Shown here: positions 39,573 to 50,445 of the stretch, piece by piece
Position numbering within the stretch: position 1 is the first letter of the stretch
Layout: every line of letters starts with the position of its first letter
Assembly (NCBI GenBank): GCA_947846985.1
Contig: CANTUZ010000005.1
Coordinates: 35,534,389 to 35,598,388, forward strand
DNA from: Fratercula arctica
Lineage: Eukaryota > Chordata > Aves > Charadriiformes > Alcidae
Length of the DNA stretch: 64,000 bases
Direction of reading: 5' to 3'
Notes under the pieces: model-generated
Told to the model about the DNA's origin: nothing
Databases searched by the model: none
Seen by the model: the letters and a program-made list of their open reading frames with translations, nothing else
Translations under genes and position numbers: made by a program

Positions 39573-41515
39573 ATATATTAGAACACAACATATATAGATG
39601 ATTGTTTTCATTTAAGCTTAAAGCACAGTCAATCTCCATATAAAATGTTAACACAAATTTGTATTAAAAATTTATACATGCACGTTGATCGACTACAGAA
39701 AAAAAGCATGAACAGCATACCCAAAAAATCAGTACAAAACTCCGATATTTTTCTCTATTTCATAAATGTCTATGTGACTATAAAGAATAAGGGACCATTT
39801 CTACAGCACTATATTTTTGCTTCTCAAAGGTCAGTGCAAATTGAAGACTGTAGTATACATCTATATATGTGCAGCCTAAAAGTAAATCACTTTTGATCAA
39901 ATGAGATTAAACAACTCCACAATATCAGTATGAATGATCTAGTCAATGGCTAGAGAGCTGTTATACTAGTTGTTGTTAACCGGAATGTGAAGAATGTTTC
40001 TTGGGCTATAACACTGCCATATGATGCAAAGGTTCAGCTCTCTTTGAACAGCTCTCTGTGTGCTAGTCTGCCATTATTAAATTGAGATGTTAATACTTTT
40101 GTCTCTGATGTCTGCATTGTGAAGATAAGTATGTGCGTGTGGTAGAAGCTATGTAGCCACTTAAATAAGCAGTTGTAAGTGCTAGCTGGGTGATTGCTGA
40201 AGGTTTGAAACTAACCTTTCAGCAAGAGTGAAGTTAGACAAGTTTTCAAAATTTTAATTTGACAAGATGAGTATATTAGGATCACAAACTTTTTTTTTTG
40301 TAAGCAATTAAAGAATATTAAATTTTGTGTAAGCTTTTGAAAGCATATAAGCAACATAGTGATTTTCTGATGCAAAACTAGAACCATTTACTTTCTAAGA
40401 TATTTTACTCAAGACTTTTGGAAAAGCAGTTGGGTTTAAAGTATTTTGTTTTCAAAAGGACATAACCATGTCTCCGTACTAAAGTCTGTTTTATGTGATA
40501 ATTTGAACATCTAGATACTACCAAAAGCTGGGTTTGGTTTTTTACTCTACTGGTAGAAATATCACGGGCATTGTCAGGGTATCTCTACTTTGAAAAAATC
40601 AGTGGGCCAGTGATTATAGTTTATGTTCTTAACTCTTCCCATTAAAAAAAGAAAAAAGAAAAAAAGAGATCTTTGGTTATAAAACCCCCAGATAATCATG
40701 CAGTCCCTTTATGTGTATGATGAATGTTGTCTCACATTTAGTAAGAAACAACTACTTCAAAGCAGTAGTATGTATGGAGTTGATTACAGTGAAGAGACTT
40801 AAAAGATGATAGGACTAGAGGATTTAGAAACCATTCTTTTGTGATTTTCTTTTTCTTTCATCTTTAGTGATTGATGAGAGGCATGGAAAGCTTATTGAGA
40901 CAGCTCAAGTTCTTAACACTCACAGCACAAATAACATAAATCATAGGAACAAATATTTAGCTATTAAAAAAAACACTCTTCAAGCAGTCCCATAATATTG
41001 ACAAAGGGAGGGAGCTTAATAGGAAACGTTCATGTTAACATTGATGCTAGCTGTCAGGTTACAGGAAACCTGCAAGAAAGTTGGGCTGCCACCTAAGAGA
41101 TGTATGCTTAAGTATAAAATGGAGATGTCCTCTTTTTACTTAGCTGTTCCTGAGCAGTAAGAACTTCTGGAGGGGTGATTTTTTTCTCTGTTTAGAAGGA
41201 GGACATATTTAAGCTACTCCTTTCCTATCTTTTCTTCTCATTTGTAATGCAGAATTTATAGCAGCCCTGAAGGAAGCTGAAAATCTACCATCTTAATCAG
41301 AAAAAGGGCACAGTAAAGTATATTTTATCCTTTAGGAGATGAACACTGTATGATCTATAAAGAGTTGGTGTTAGAGAGGAGGTGATTACTGTTAGGTCTG
41401 ATGTGTCTGTTAGCAGAGAGCGATTTTATTATATGTGAGTGTAGCAAGTAGGTGACTGTTATGCCTTTGAACATTTATATTACTGATGGCTCTGAACTCA
41501 GTAAAGAAAAGCAGC

Positions 41516-41584
41516 CATTTTATGTGCAGTTTATTTGTATGTACTGAGGGCATTTTATGTGCAACTTATTCATTGTACTGACTA
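41516..41584. repeat. Imperfect 35 bp tandem duplication
   Basis: Both halves start CATTTTATGTGCA and contain TGTACTGA near their ends (41516-41550 and 41551-41584). They differ at several bases and by one small gap, so this is older than the perfect short duplications elsewhere in the window. Confidence 0.75.
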
Positions 41585-41726
41585 CCTTTTTCATGTTTCC
41601 CCACAGACCGCTTCTTTATTAATGAATATTATGATCACATTAAGACCTAAATCATTGAAGAAACAAACCATGTCATGAAAGTAATCAGGTTTCCAGATGC
41701 TATAGTGCTGGGCACAATATAAGAAT

Positions 41727-41746
41727 AAAAAAAAAAAAAAAAAAAA
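41727..41746. repeat. 20-base poly(A) run
   Basis: An A homopolymer followed by TTT and more A. No associated retrocopy recognised. Confidence 0.95.
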
Positions 41747-44151
41747 TTTAAAAAAACCCAGACAAAATCGTATTAACCACATTTCATGTAAAATTAATAA
41801 ATTATCATCTCTCTTTATACAAAATAAAATATTTCCACAGCTTTGCAATCTCCCAGCATTTTTAGGGTGTCTATTCAATTGGATAAAACTGTCTTCTGGA
41901 TAGACACATGGTATGATTTTTAACTTTGATTACTGTGCATTTTTATGCTTTAAAGTATTTAAAGGAAATTGAAATCCAGCATATATATCTACTTCAGTGT
42001 TATGTCAAGTGTGGTACAAGCTATAGGAGTAGCCTTGTCAATACTATTAAAAATTTAGCTTTTATAAGTTCTCAGCATCTATCCAGCTTCCACTTTTAGT
42101 TAAAAGCTACAAGCATGTCTGAAATGCCAAATGGCTTTAAGAAAATTCCATATTCCTTAGCTCCAGCTGCATTTTTCTGTCTTTCTGCATATGTAGCCCA
42201 CAAGCTGATTCTATACAACAGGATGAAAAGAAACCATTTAAGCCAACTCCATGTTATACATAGAGTACTTGACAATGTGCCATGATATCTTTAAAATTGG
42301 TGTTCTCTCTTTTATTATGTTATTATTTATTAATTTTTCCATAGTGAACTAATTATTTTTCCTGAACATCACAAGGCCAAATGTGTACAGTAATTTTGCA
42401 TATTTTATCAGTTGTGCTAAGTATGTATTCAAAAAGAATATGATAACATCCCCAAAAAGGAAGGCTGAGGTCTTGGATAAAACTTATCACAGTTGAGTAT
42501 AAAGAGTCATGACAAATCTTCTTCTGTGTTATGCTTTGTTTATACTCCTGTTTCTTATGAAACAGAAGCTTTAGTTTTCATGAGATGCAATTCTTTTTCA
42601 GTACATGTTACTGCAAGATGCCAGGAAGAAAAATACAAGCCCTTGAAGATATGACTCTTCTCAACTGTGTTGTTAAGAACCACTGGAATACTGACCTGCA
42701 GCTCGTTCAGCCAGCTGCTAGATAACTAAAGATATTTTTTGTCACTTGCAAACTGTAGCAGAATATTATAAGTCAGCAAAGTTGTCAAGGAAATTTGCAT
42801 TATTACAGACTAAATATTTTAAGAGGAAATAGATGTGCAAACAAGCAAGAAGAAAATCTTAGAACAAACTTACTGGATGAAAAATGTTAAGCTTTATCAT
42901 GCAAACTGTTTGATGAGTTTTAGTCAGCAAGTATACATCTGAATGTTGTGCTTCATTTGATTGCAATAGTTAATGAACTATCTCAGTATGAAGAGTCACC
43001 TTATCAGAATTATGAACAAAACATCCTGCTTACATAAACTTGCTTCTTAATAGGCAATGCCAAAACCTTTCTGCTGCTGCAAAATAAAAGAATATTTTGC
43101 TATGAGCTGAGTTTTCTTTTCCTGTTTATGAATGCCCATAGACAATTTTCTTTTATTTACCTACTTAAAGCTCTAATTTTGTGATCTTATTAATAGACTG
43201 CTATGTCAATCTTATGTCAGCTTTGAATTACACTACAACAATTGCTACTGGAAAAATATTCTGATCCAAAAAACAACCAAATCTAAGTCTTTGTATTGCT
43301 CATGAACTTTTCTGAGCATTTTACATGACTGTTTGGTAGTTCTGCTTTCTTACTGAAATTCTGATATGGAATTTACATATAAGTAGACTCACTGTTAACT
43401 TTGATGAAGTCCTACGAGGATATTTTATTGATCTAGTTAATTTATGCAACTTACTATATTTTAAGAAGTAGCTGGAAAAACATTACACACATTTGTCACC
43501 CAAGCAAAACACAGATGAAGAGAAAGCACCCAATGAAAAACTGAAACTTGTAGCACTGTTTAGGAATAGAAATATATGTAAGTCACTTAGAGGACGAAAA
43601 CACTGACTTAACTAGCACAAAAACTTCACACTGCTCAGATACAATACCCTAAGACCTACCTATCTGATCTAGAACACATGACTTACAAAACCGATAGCTG
43701 CCAAAAGCTAATAACAACCTTGAATACTGGTAAAGCCCAGTTATAACTCAATGCTTAAATAAAGTAAAATATTATTATCATATGAAACCCTGACAAAAAT
43801 CTCACTTAGACTTGTTTTGTTGATTCACATTCATAAATTTCAGGGTCATTGAGATAAAAGTTTAACTATGTATGTGTAAAAAACCAATTCATATAACCTA
43901 AGATTCACTCTGTTGGTTTTCAGCCTTCATACTTTAAAGGATTTCCCAGAAAGTTTCTAAACACAATATTAAGGATAATTAACTCTGTTCAGGAATAGTT
44001 CAGAGAGGAATATATTACTTGAGAGTCCTTCCTTTGTCTCATGAGTCTTTGCAAAGAGACACCTTTCATCCTGAACAAATGCCAGCTATATTAATTAAAA
44101 AAAAAACCTTAGGAAGCATTGTAATATTAGGTTAAAACTGCTTTAGATACT

Positions 44152-44185
44152 TCATTCAAACAACAGGATCATTCAAACAACAGGA
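44152..44185. repeat. 17 bp perfect tandem duplication
   Basis: TCATTCAAACAACAGGA occurs twice head to tail (44152-44168 and 44169-44185). Confidence 0.9.
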
Positions 44186-44422
44186 TAAGATCTCTTCTTA
44201 AATTTTTAAGTTGAAAAAAATGCACTTACAGTACAATTATTTACTTAAATTATGGCTAATGGTGCACAGATGCATTTGCATGGAAGAAAAAAGAACTTAG
44301 ATTTTCAAAAGCACAGATAAAATTTAAGCAATTAGACACTAATGTTTCCATTGTTTTTCAGAAATAAATGTCTAACCACTTAATATTCCTTGAAATCTCC
44401 CCTTAGGCAATGAGAACTTAAT

Positions 44423-44528
44423 GAAAGGAGGAAATTTATGAGGTTTTTTTTTCTGGGAATAACAGCTTGAAAATACCATGGAATTCAGACTGAGCAATGT
44501 CGACAAAGGTTGATTGATCTGTCCCAAT
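44423..44528 (+). repeat. 105 bp dispersed direct repeat, copy 1
   Basis: This 106 bp stretch, from GAAAGGAGGAAATTTATGAG to TTGATTGATCTGTCCCAAT, recurs at 45815-45919 in the same orientation. The two copies differ by three substitutions and one T in a T-run. The sequence is not a repeat family I recognise. Flanking DNA on either side is not shared. Copy 1 sits in ordinary unique DNA on both sides and so may be the source copy. Confidence 0.95.
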
Positions 44529-45471
44529 ATATCATAGTGAGAGAAACGCTCCTTATCCAATACCAACGGCTCAGGCAGTGAACGATATGAAGCACATTTT
44601 ATATGAACATTCTTGCAAGAACGGGTGACCTAAGAAGTAGGAGCACTTTTGATTCTTGACACACACCTGTTTATTTCCTAATCCCGTCTGAATTTTCCCT
44701 CCCCTGTTTCACATTGGTTAGGTACTGCAGGGTTCACAGTCTGTCCGGAGCGCCTAAAATCCTTCCTGGATGTCCTGCCTCTGTTTACTTCTCCTTATGC
44801 TACACCTAAAGGAATTATCTGACTAGTTTGTTTATTTCCTTTTTGGTAAAATTGCTCAATGTCATTAGCCCTGGTTAAATGTCTGACTACCCTTCTAGTC
44901 ACTAATCTGGTGTGAATCAGTTTTTCCTTTTGTCTGTGTGATAAGAGATGTTATACAACACTTTGCTGGAGCCTCTTTGTCTAGTCATTCCCTTATCATG
45001 TCACCTCTGATGGAAACAGCTTTTCTCCATTGCAAAAACAATACCTGTCCCTCCTACAATAGACTTTAGTAACATGAATATTCATAAAAAGTTAATTTTA
45101 GAAATTTCTACTTGACTGCAATGTTGAATTCAACTCCTTTTGATTTTTTTTGTTTTCTTAAATCAGAAAAGATTGCTTGTATTGACTGAAAATATCTATT
45201 TTGCAAGATTTTAAATTGCTGAGATTTGTTTCAGTCTTAACACTCAAACCACACTTAATAGATCAATGTGTATTTTGTAATAATGCTGGAATTTCTAAAT
45301 ACACATTAAAAAAAAAAATAAAGAAGAGTAAATAAACATGCAGGAAGAAAGCTTGGTTGATTTCAATATGAGCTTTTAAAAAAACTCTTCCAGTTAGGAT
45401 TTCTGACAAAAGTCTTTCAGCTTCAAATTATACCAGATTACATGAATGATGGATGAAAAACTGGACATAAG
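44529..45471. other. Unique DNA between the 105 bp repeat and a CR1
   Basis: 943 bp of AT-rich sequence not repeated elsewhere in the window. No gene or element is recognised. Whether it was inserted together with the following CR1 cannot be decided from this sequence. Confidence 0.5.
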
Positions 45472-45814
45472 GCAGCAACATGTGTTCAAAGCCTAGAAAA
45501 TCAATCGTATCCTGGGCTGCATCAAAAGAAGTGTGGCCAGCAGGTTGAGGTATGTAACTGCGGCACCTCTACTCTGCTCTCGTGAGACTCCACCTGGAGT
45601 ACTGCCTCCAGCTCTAGAGTCCTCAGGACAGAAAAGATATAAACCTGTTGGAGCAGGTTCAGAGAAGGGCCACAAAAATGATCCAAGGTCTGGAACACCT
45701 CTCCTGTGAAGACAGGCTAAGAAAGTTGTGGTTGTTCAGCCTGGGGAAGAGAAGGCTCTGGGAAGACCTTATTGCAGCCTTTCAACACTTAAAGGGAGCT
45801 TATAAGAAAGATGG
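45472..45814 (+). mobile_element. CR1 LINE internal fragment, both ends missing
   Basis: About 343 bp of the C-terminal reverse-transcriptase region in sense orientation. A short open frame at 45648-45833 contains [20 protein letters not shown] and [14 protein letters not shown], typical of CR1. Within the window it matches the minus-strand CR1 at 47409-48905, for example GGCCACAAAAATGATC in both. It stops abruptly after AAAGATGGG, before the 3' untranslated region, where the second copy of the 105 bp repeat begins. Loss of the 3' end is unusual for CR1, which is normally 5'-truncated, so a later rearrangement is likely. Confidence 0.93.
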
Positions 45815-45919
45815 GAAAGGAGGAAATTTATGACGTTTTTTTTCTGCGAATAACAGCTTGAAAATACCATGGAATTCAGACTGAGCAATGTCGACAAAGG
45901 TTGATTGATCTGTCGCAAT
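45815..45919 (+). repeat. 105 bp dispersed direct repeat, copy 2
   Basis: Near-identical to 44423-44528: three substitutions and an 8-T instead of a 9-T run. All three substitutions are G/C transversions, and each creates a CpG in this copy (GACG, TGCG, GTCG versus GAGG, TGGG, GTCC). Its left edge is joined directly to truncated CR1 sequence with a few bases of shared sequence (GAAAGG-like), pointing to a microhomology or template-switch junction. Confidence 0.95.
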
Positions 45920-46683
45920 TGATCTGTATTAACTACTGATGTCCCCCATTGTTAGCTAGCTTAGCTATTTGATTTTCTTTGGATTTTTAAAGGAATCCAG
46001 ACGTTAACTTAGTAAACACAAGGGAAAAATAGACAATTTATTCTATCTCTTATTTCACATGCAAATAGACAAAATCACCAGTATTATTTCTGTATTTTCC
46101 ATACGTGAAATTTTTCTGTAAGCTTCTCAACATCAGAGTTTTAGAGGGTAAGGCACAACTATTTATGACAAAACAAAAACAAGTCACAGGCCTACAATTT
46201 CATATTGTCAGAATTTGAATAGAATCATTACACTTTTATCTTTGGTCTTATAGCCTCCAACACTAAACAAGAAACGTGATATATATGTATATATTCAGCA
46301 CTAACTCAAATGTGTTTTGAACAATATTTCATTTAATCTAAAGTTGATACAAAAGCCTGTGCTCAGTAGATCTTCTATATTAAAAACCTGTCCTATATAA
46401 ATAGAGGCATAATTCTGTTTCCTTTTTTCCCTATATATTTTTCAAATACCAAATGCAGTTTATATTTTAGGGCTTTATTGATATTTTTGTACTATAATCT
46501 AAAGAATATTACCCACTTAGTATCTTACCGATACCACAATATTACATACAGTATTTTTTCAGACAAGCTCTATTTTAGTGTTGGGTTGATTTATTTAGAA
46601 ACACTCTTCTGCTCTAGCTACATAATAAACTCCCTATCTAAATACAATTATTTTGGTGTTATTAGCCTATTTGAGTGTCATCA
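45920..46683. other. Unique spacer
   Basis: AT-rich unique DNA with no recognised gene. It begins just after the second 105 bp repeat and ends at a CR1 tail. Confidence 0.55.
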
Positions 46684-46858
46684 AACTCAGGAACAGGTTG
46701 CACAGAAAGGCTGTGTAGTCTACATCATTGGAGATATTAAAAATCTCACTGGCATGGTACTGGGCAACCTGTTCTAGTTGATCGTGCTTGAAAAGCAGTC
46801 AGAACTAGATGATCTGGAGAGGTCCCTTCCAACCTACAGCATTCTGTGATTGATTCTG
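46684..46858 (+). mobile_element. CR1 LINE 3' end fragment
   Basis: The sense-oriented CR1 tail runs from AACTCAGGAACAGGTTGCAC through GGGCAACCTGTTCTAG and GATGATCTGGAGAGGTCCCT to GCATTCTGTGATTGATTCTG. The GATTGATTCTG ending shows the octamer tail with a small insertion. It could be the far end of the same CR1 as 45472-45814, separated by the rearrangement, or an independent insertion of another subfamily; the wording of its 3' untranslated region favours an independent copy. Confidence 0.93.
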
Positions 46859-47408
46859 TTTAATAGCTTTTTCTGAAAAAAAAGAGAATTTGTATTTCTG
46901 TCATGCATTATCTTGGTACAAAGAGTGTGATTGCTCTTTTTTATTTAACAGACCTATTTTTAAACAGAAATAAAACTTTTTTTTAAAAAATGTTGCAATG
47001 GTGCTCCATAAGCAAAGAGAGTCTTTTTGATAAAGTTATCATAAAACTGGTTGTAATAAAATCTGTCACAATGAGGAAATCCAGCCCATAATAATAACTG
47101 ATGATGCGATTAAGAAGTGTAAAAATCTCTTTTGCTTGCTTTATCGTCTGCATGGTTTTTAACCCTGTGATTGCTACCAAAAAATGAATAAATGTGTTAA
47201 TTATGCTAATAAGCATATCAGATCAGTAAGAAATTGAAAGTTAACAGAGTAAAAGATTTTCAAACATGATGAAGAAAAGATCTGGCCATAAATTGGTTGG
47301 TAGGTCCGAATATCTGTAAGACATGCCACGAGAAAGATATTCAGAGAGCCTGTGTGTCTATGGTCTGATTGCAACCCACAGCTGGTGTACCTGAATTGTT
47401 ATGGAAAT
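46859..47408. other. Unique spacer
   Basis: About 550 bp of AT-rich DNA between two CR1 copies in opposite orientation. Nothing recognised. Confidence 0.55.
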
Positions 47409-48905
47409 AATCATAGAATCATAGAATAGTTTGGCTTGGAAGGGACCTTTAAAGGTCATCTAGTCCAACCTCCCCTGCAATGAGCAGGAACATCTCCATC
47501 TACATCAGGTTGCTCAGACCCCCGTCCAACCTGACACTGAATGTTTCCAGGGATGAGGCACGTACAGCCTCTCTGGACAACTTGTTCCCGTGTTTCACCA
47601 CCTTTAGCATAATTTTTTTTCTCCTGTATCTAGTCTGCATCTACCCTCTTTCAGTTTAAAACCATTACCCCTTGTTCTATTACTACAGGACCTATTAAAA
47701 AGTCTTTCCCCATCTTTCTTATTAGCTCCCTTTAAGTACTGAAAGGCTACAATAAGGTCTCCCCAGAGCCTTCTCTTCTCCAGGCTGAGGTGTTCCAGAG
47801 GTGTTCCAGACCTCTGATCATTTTTGTGGCCCTCCTCTGGACCTGCTCCAACTAGTTCATGTCTTTCCTGTCCTGAGGGCTCCAGAGCTGGCCACAGGTG
47901 GAGTCTCACAAGAGCGGAGTATAGGTATGGAATCATCTCCCTCGACCTGCTGGCCATGCTTCTTTTGATGCAGCGCAGGATATGGTTGATTTTCTGGGCT
48001 GTGAGTGCACATTGCTGGCTCATGTCCAGCTTTTCATCCGCCAGTACCCCCAAGTCCATCTCAACAGTGCTGTTCTTAACCCCTTAATTCGCCAGCCTGT
48101 ATTGGTACTGGGGGTTGCCCCGACCCAGGTGCAGGACCTTGTTCTTGGCCTTGTTGAACCTCATGAGGTTCAGACAGGCCCACTTCTCAAGCTTGTCCAG
48201 GTCCCTCTGGACATTATCCGTCTCTCAGGTGTGCCAACCACACCACTCAGCTTGGTGTCATCTGCAAACTTTCTAAGGGCTCACTTGATCCCACAATGTC
48301 ATTGATGAAGATATTGAACAGTACTGTTCCCAAGACAGACCCCTGAGGGACACCACTTGTCACTGATCTCCATCTGGAAATTGAGTCATTTACCACTACC
48401 CTCTGGATGCGACTATCCAACCAATTCCTCATACACCAAAAAATCTACCCATCAAATGCATATCTCTCCAATTTAGAGAGAAGGATGTTGTAGGGAACTG
48501 TGTCAAAGGCCTTATAGATTTATCAAAGGCCTTGTCCAGATAGATGACATTGTAGCTCTTCCACTGATGTGGTCACTCCACCATAGAAAGCCAAAAGGCT
48601 GGTCAGGCAGGACTTGCCTTTGGTGAAGCCATGCTGGCTGTCTCGAATCACGTGCTTTTGCATAGCTTCTCGGAGGATCTGTTCCATGATCTTCCCAGGC
48701 ACAGAGGTGAGGCTGACAGGTTGGTAGTTCCCAGGGTCCTCCTTTCTACCCTTTTTAAAAATGGTTGCCATGTTTTCTTTTTTCCAGTCACTGGGGACTT
48801 CACCTGACTGCCATGACTTTTCAAATACCATGGAGAGTGGCTTGGCAACTACATCAGCCAATTCCCTCAGGATGCATCTCATCAGGTCCCATAGAGTCCT
48901 CTACA
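47409..48905 (-). mobile_element. CR1 LINE, 1.5 kb, 5'-truncated
   Basis: The largest transposable element in the window. On the plus strand it begins with the complement of the tail (ATCATAGAATCATAGAATAG, GGGACCTTTAAAGGTCATCT), then the 3' untranslated region, then the reverse-transcriptase part of ORF2 read leftwards. It is truncated within the reverse-transcriptase domain at about 48905. Two short duplications inside it (11 bp at 47789-47810 and a 20 bp period at 48503-48533) are not part of CR1 as I know it and must have arisen after insertion. The element has lost the endonuclease region and cannot be autonomous. Confidence 0.97.
47604..48900 (-). pseudogene. CR1 ORF2 reverse-transcriptase remnant
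   Basis: Degenerate coding remnant inside the CR1. From upstream to downstream on the minus strand, the frames show [11 protein letters not shown] and [18 protein letters not shown] (about 48720-48860), [16 protein letters not shown] (about 48600-48650), a YLD motif A trace (about 48540), [10 protein letters not shown] (motif B, about 48330-48360), FADD (motif C, at 48257-48268), and then the C-terminal part with CALTAQKINHILRCIKRSMA and EHLSLEKRRLWGDLI (about 47750-48030). These lie in different reading frames because of indels, among them the 20 bp duplication near 48503. The catalytic aspartates are still encoded, but no continuous protein exists. The endonuclease domain is absent. Confidence 0.93.
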
Positions 48906-48954
48906 AAGGAGTTAAAATTTTAATAGAGAAAAAAATTAAATGAAGCACCCTAAC

Positions 48955-48986
48955 CTTGAAAATGTCTAATCTTGAAAATGTCTAAT
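48955..48986. repeat. 16 bp perfect tandem duplication
   Basis: CTTGAAAATGTCTAAT occurs twice head to tail (48955-48970 and 48971-48986), followed by CTTG, the beginning of a third unit. It lies just outside the 5' end of the CR1. Confidence 0.92.
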
Positions 48987-50425
48987 CTTGTGCTCTCTTA
49001 AGACCTTTCAATGCTGTAATGTGTTGAGGGATAGTCACTGCTCTAAGTAATAATGCTGAAGTGCTTACAAACATTTCCTCCAACCCAATTTCCTCAGACA
49101 TACATTAGGCTGGATAAAGTCTAACAGTTCAATAGCCTCTAGGAGTTACTTGGCACAGCTGTTCATATGTGCATTCACTCAAGAAGATGTATATCGTGAG
49201 GATAATTAATACATCATTTACAGTACCAATGAAAGGTCAGTCATAGATCACAGTGAATCCCTGCGCCAGCAGTAAAATGAATAACATTTACATTTTAAAA
49301 AGAAAATATTTTATAAACACATAGAATTTGATGGCAGCAGTACCCTTTAACATAGATACTTTGCAAGGAGGTTAATGTATTGTCCAGTATAGATTATGGA
49401 AGGTGCAACACATTTAAAGCATTTTTCAGCCATCTTTTCTTACAACTAAAGTGCCTTTATAAGAGCAAAGGTGCTTTAGCAGTAAATGGAAAGACACCAT
49501 AGTCCAGCAGCAGTTTGTTTAGTTTAACTAAAATTTGGTAATCCTCTAGTTATTCCATAGATATCACAATCTGATCTCTTGTGTGAGGAATCAGCTCCTT
49601 CTTGACAATATATATGGAATAAACATTCATCTTTAGTAATTTATGTCTTTAGGGAAATAGTAAAATACTTTCATTGTTATCTTTTTTCCTAATTATGAAA
49701 ACAAAACAAAACAAAACAAACCCAAACCAAACTGTGCTAGAAATAATGTGAAAGAGAAAGGAACAAATGCATTTGTTCTGGCTTGTTATACAACGATGTT
49801 TGCTCTCAGCCTCAAGATGGATTCTCAGTCTTCCTTGCAAGAATAAACAAGGTGCTATCCCCATTTCTCTTCCTTCACCTGCTGCTGAAGACCTGTGGAA
49901 CCTGTTAGATTTGATCAGCTTATTAATTTTCCTGTGTCTTAGTATTTCTATCACACTTTGTACACTAAGGATTTGAGTACAGCTGAGACAGTACCATAAT
50001 AAAAAATCAGGATGATGAATAGTCTCAAGTCTGGTCCCTATTACCCTGTCTCAAGTGCATTCAATATTTTGAAAATAACACATTCAGAAAGTTTTGAGAT
50101 CAAAGAAATCAATGAAGCAGAGCAATCAAAACAAAATCCGAAAGGAAACTAGTCTTTCCCCCATACCTGGTTATTTTATCTCCTCTGGTCCCAAATCTTG
50201 GAAAATCTGAACACGCTAATAACTAAATTTCATAACCTTTTTTAATCATCCATTTCTCTCTCTGTTGGCTTCTCACCCTACTTGTGCCCACAGATAAAGA
50301 GCATGAAACTACTGTGTGTAGAGCAGGATTAATTTTATATCCACAAATCTTTTAAATCTGAGAAAACACACCCGAGTTCTTAACCACACATTTGTGTTTG
50401 TTAAATAATTTAATACCTTAAAGAT

Positions 50426-50445
50426 AATTTAAAATATTTTAAATT
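50426..50445. repeat. 20 bp perfect palindrome in AT-rich patch
   Basis: AATTTAAAATATTTTAAATT is its own reverse complement. It lies in about 70 bp of nearly pure A/T (50398-50470) with further overlapping AAATTTAAAATTT symmetry. It may simply reflect base composition. Confidence 0.8.

Larger units (their letters stand above)
39573..44422. other. Unique AT-rich non-coding DNA
   Basis: No gene or interspersed repeat recognised. It includes an imperfect 35 bp tandem repeat at 41516-41584, a 20-A run at 41727-41746 and a 17 bp tandem duplication at 44152-44185. Confidence 0.55.

Noticed and set aside
43560..43760. Possible nuclear mitochondrial insertion, because of A/C-rich texture
   Set aside because: No stretch resembling a mitochondrial rRNA, tRNA or protein gene could be recognised.
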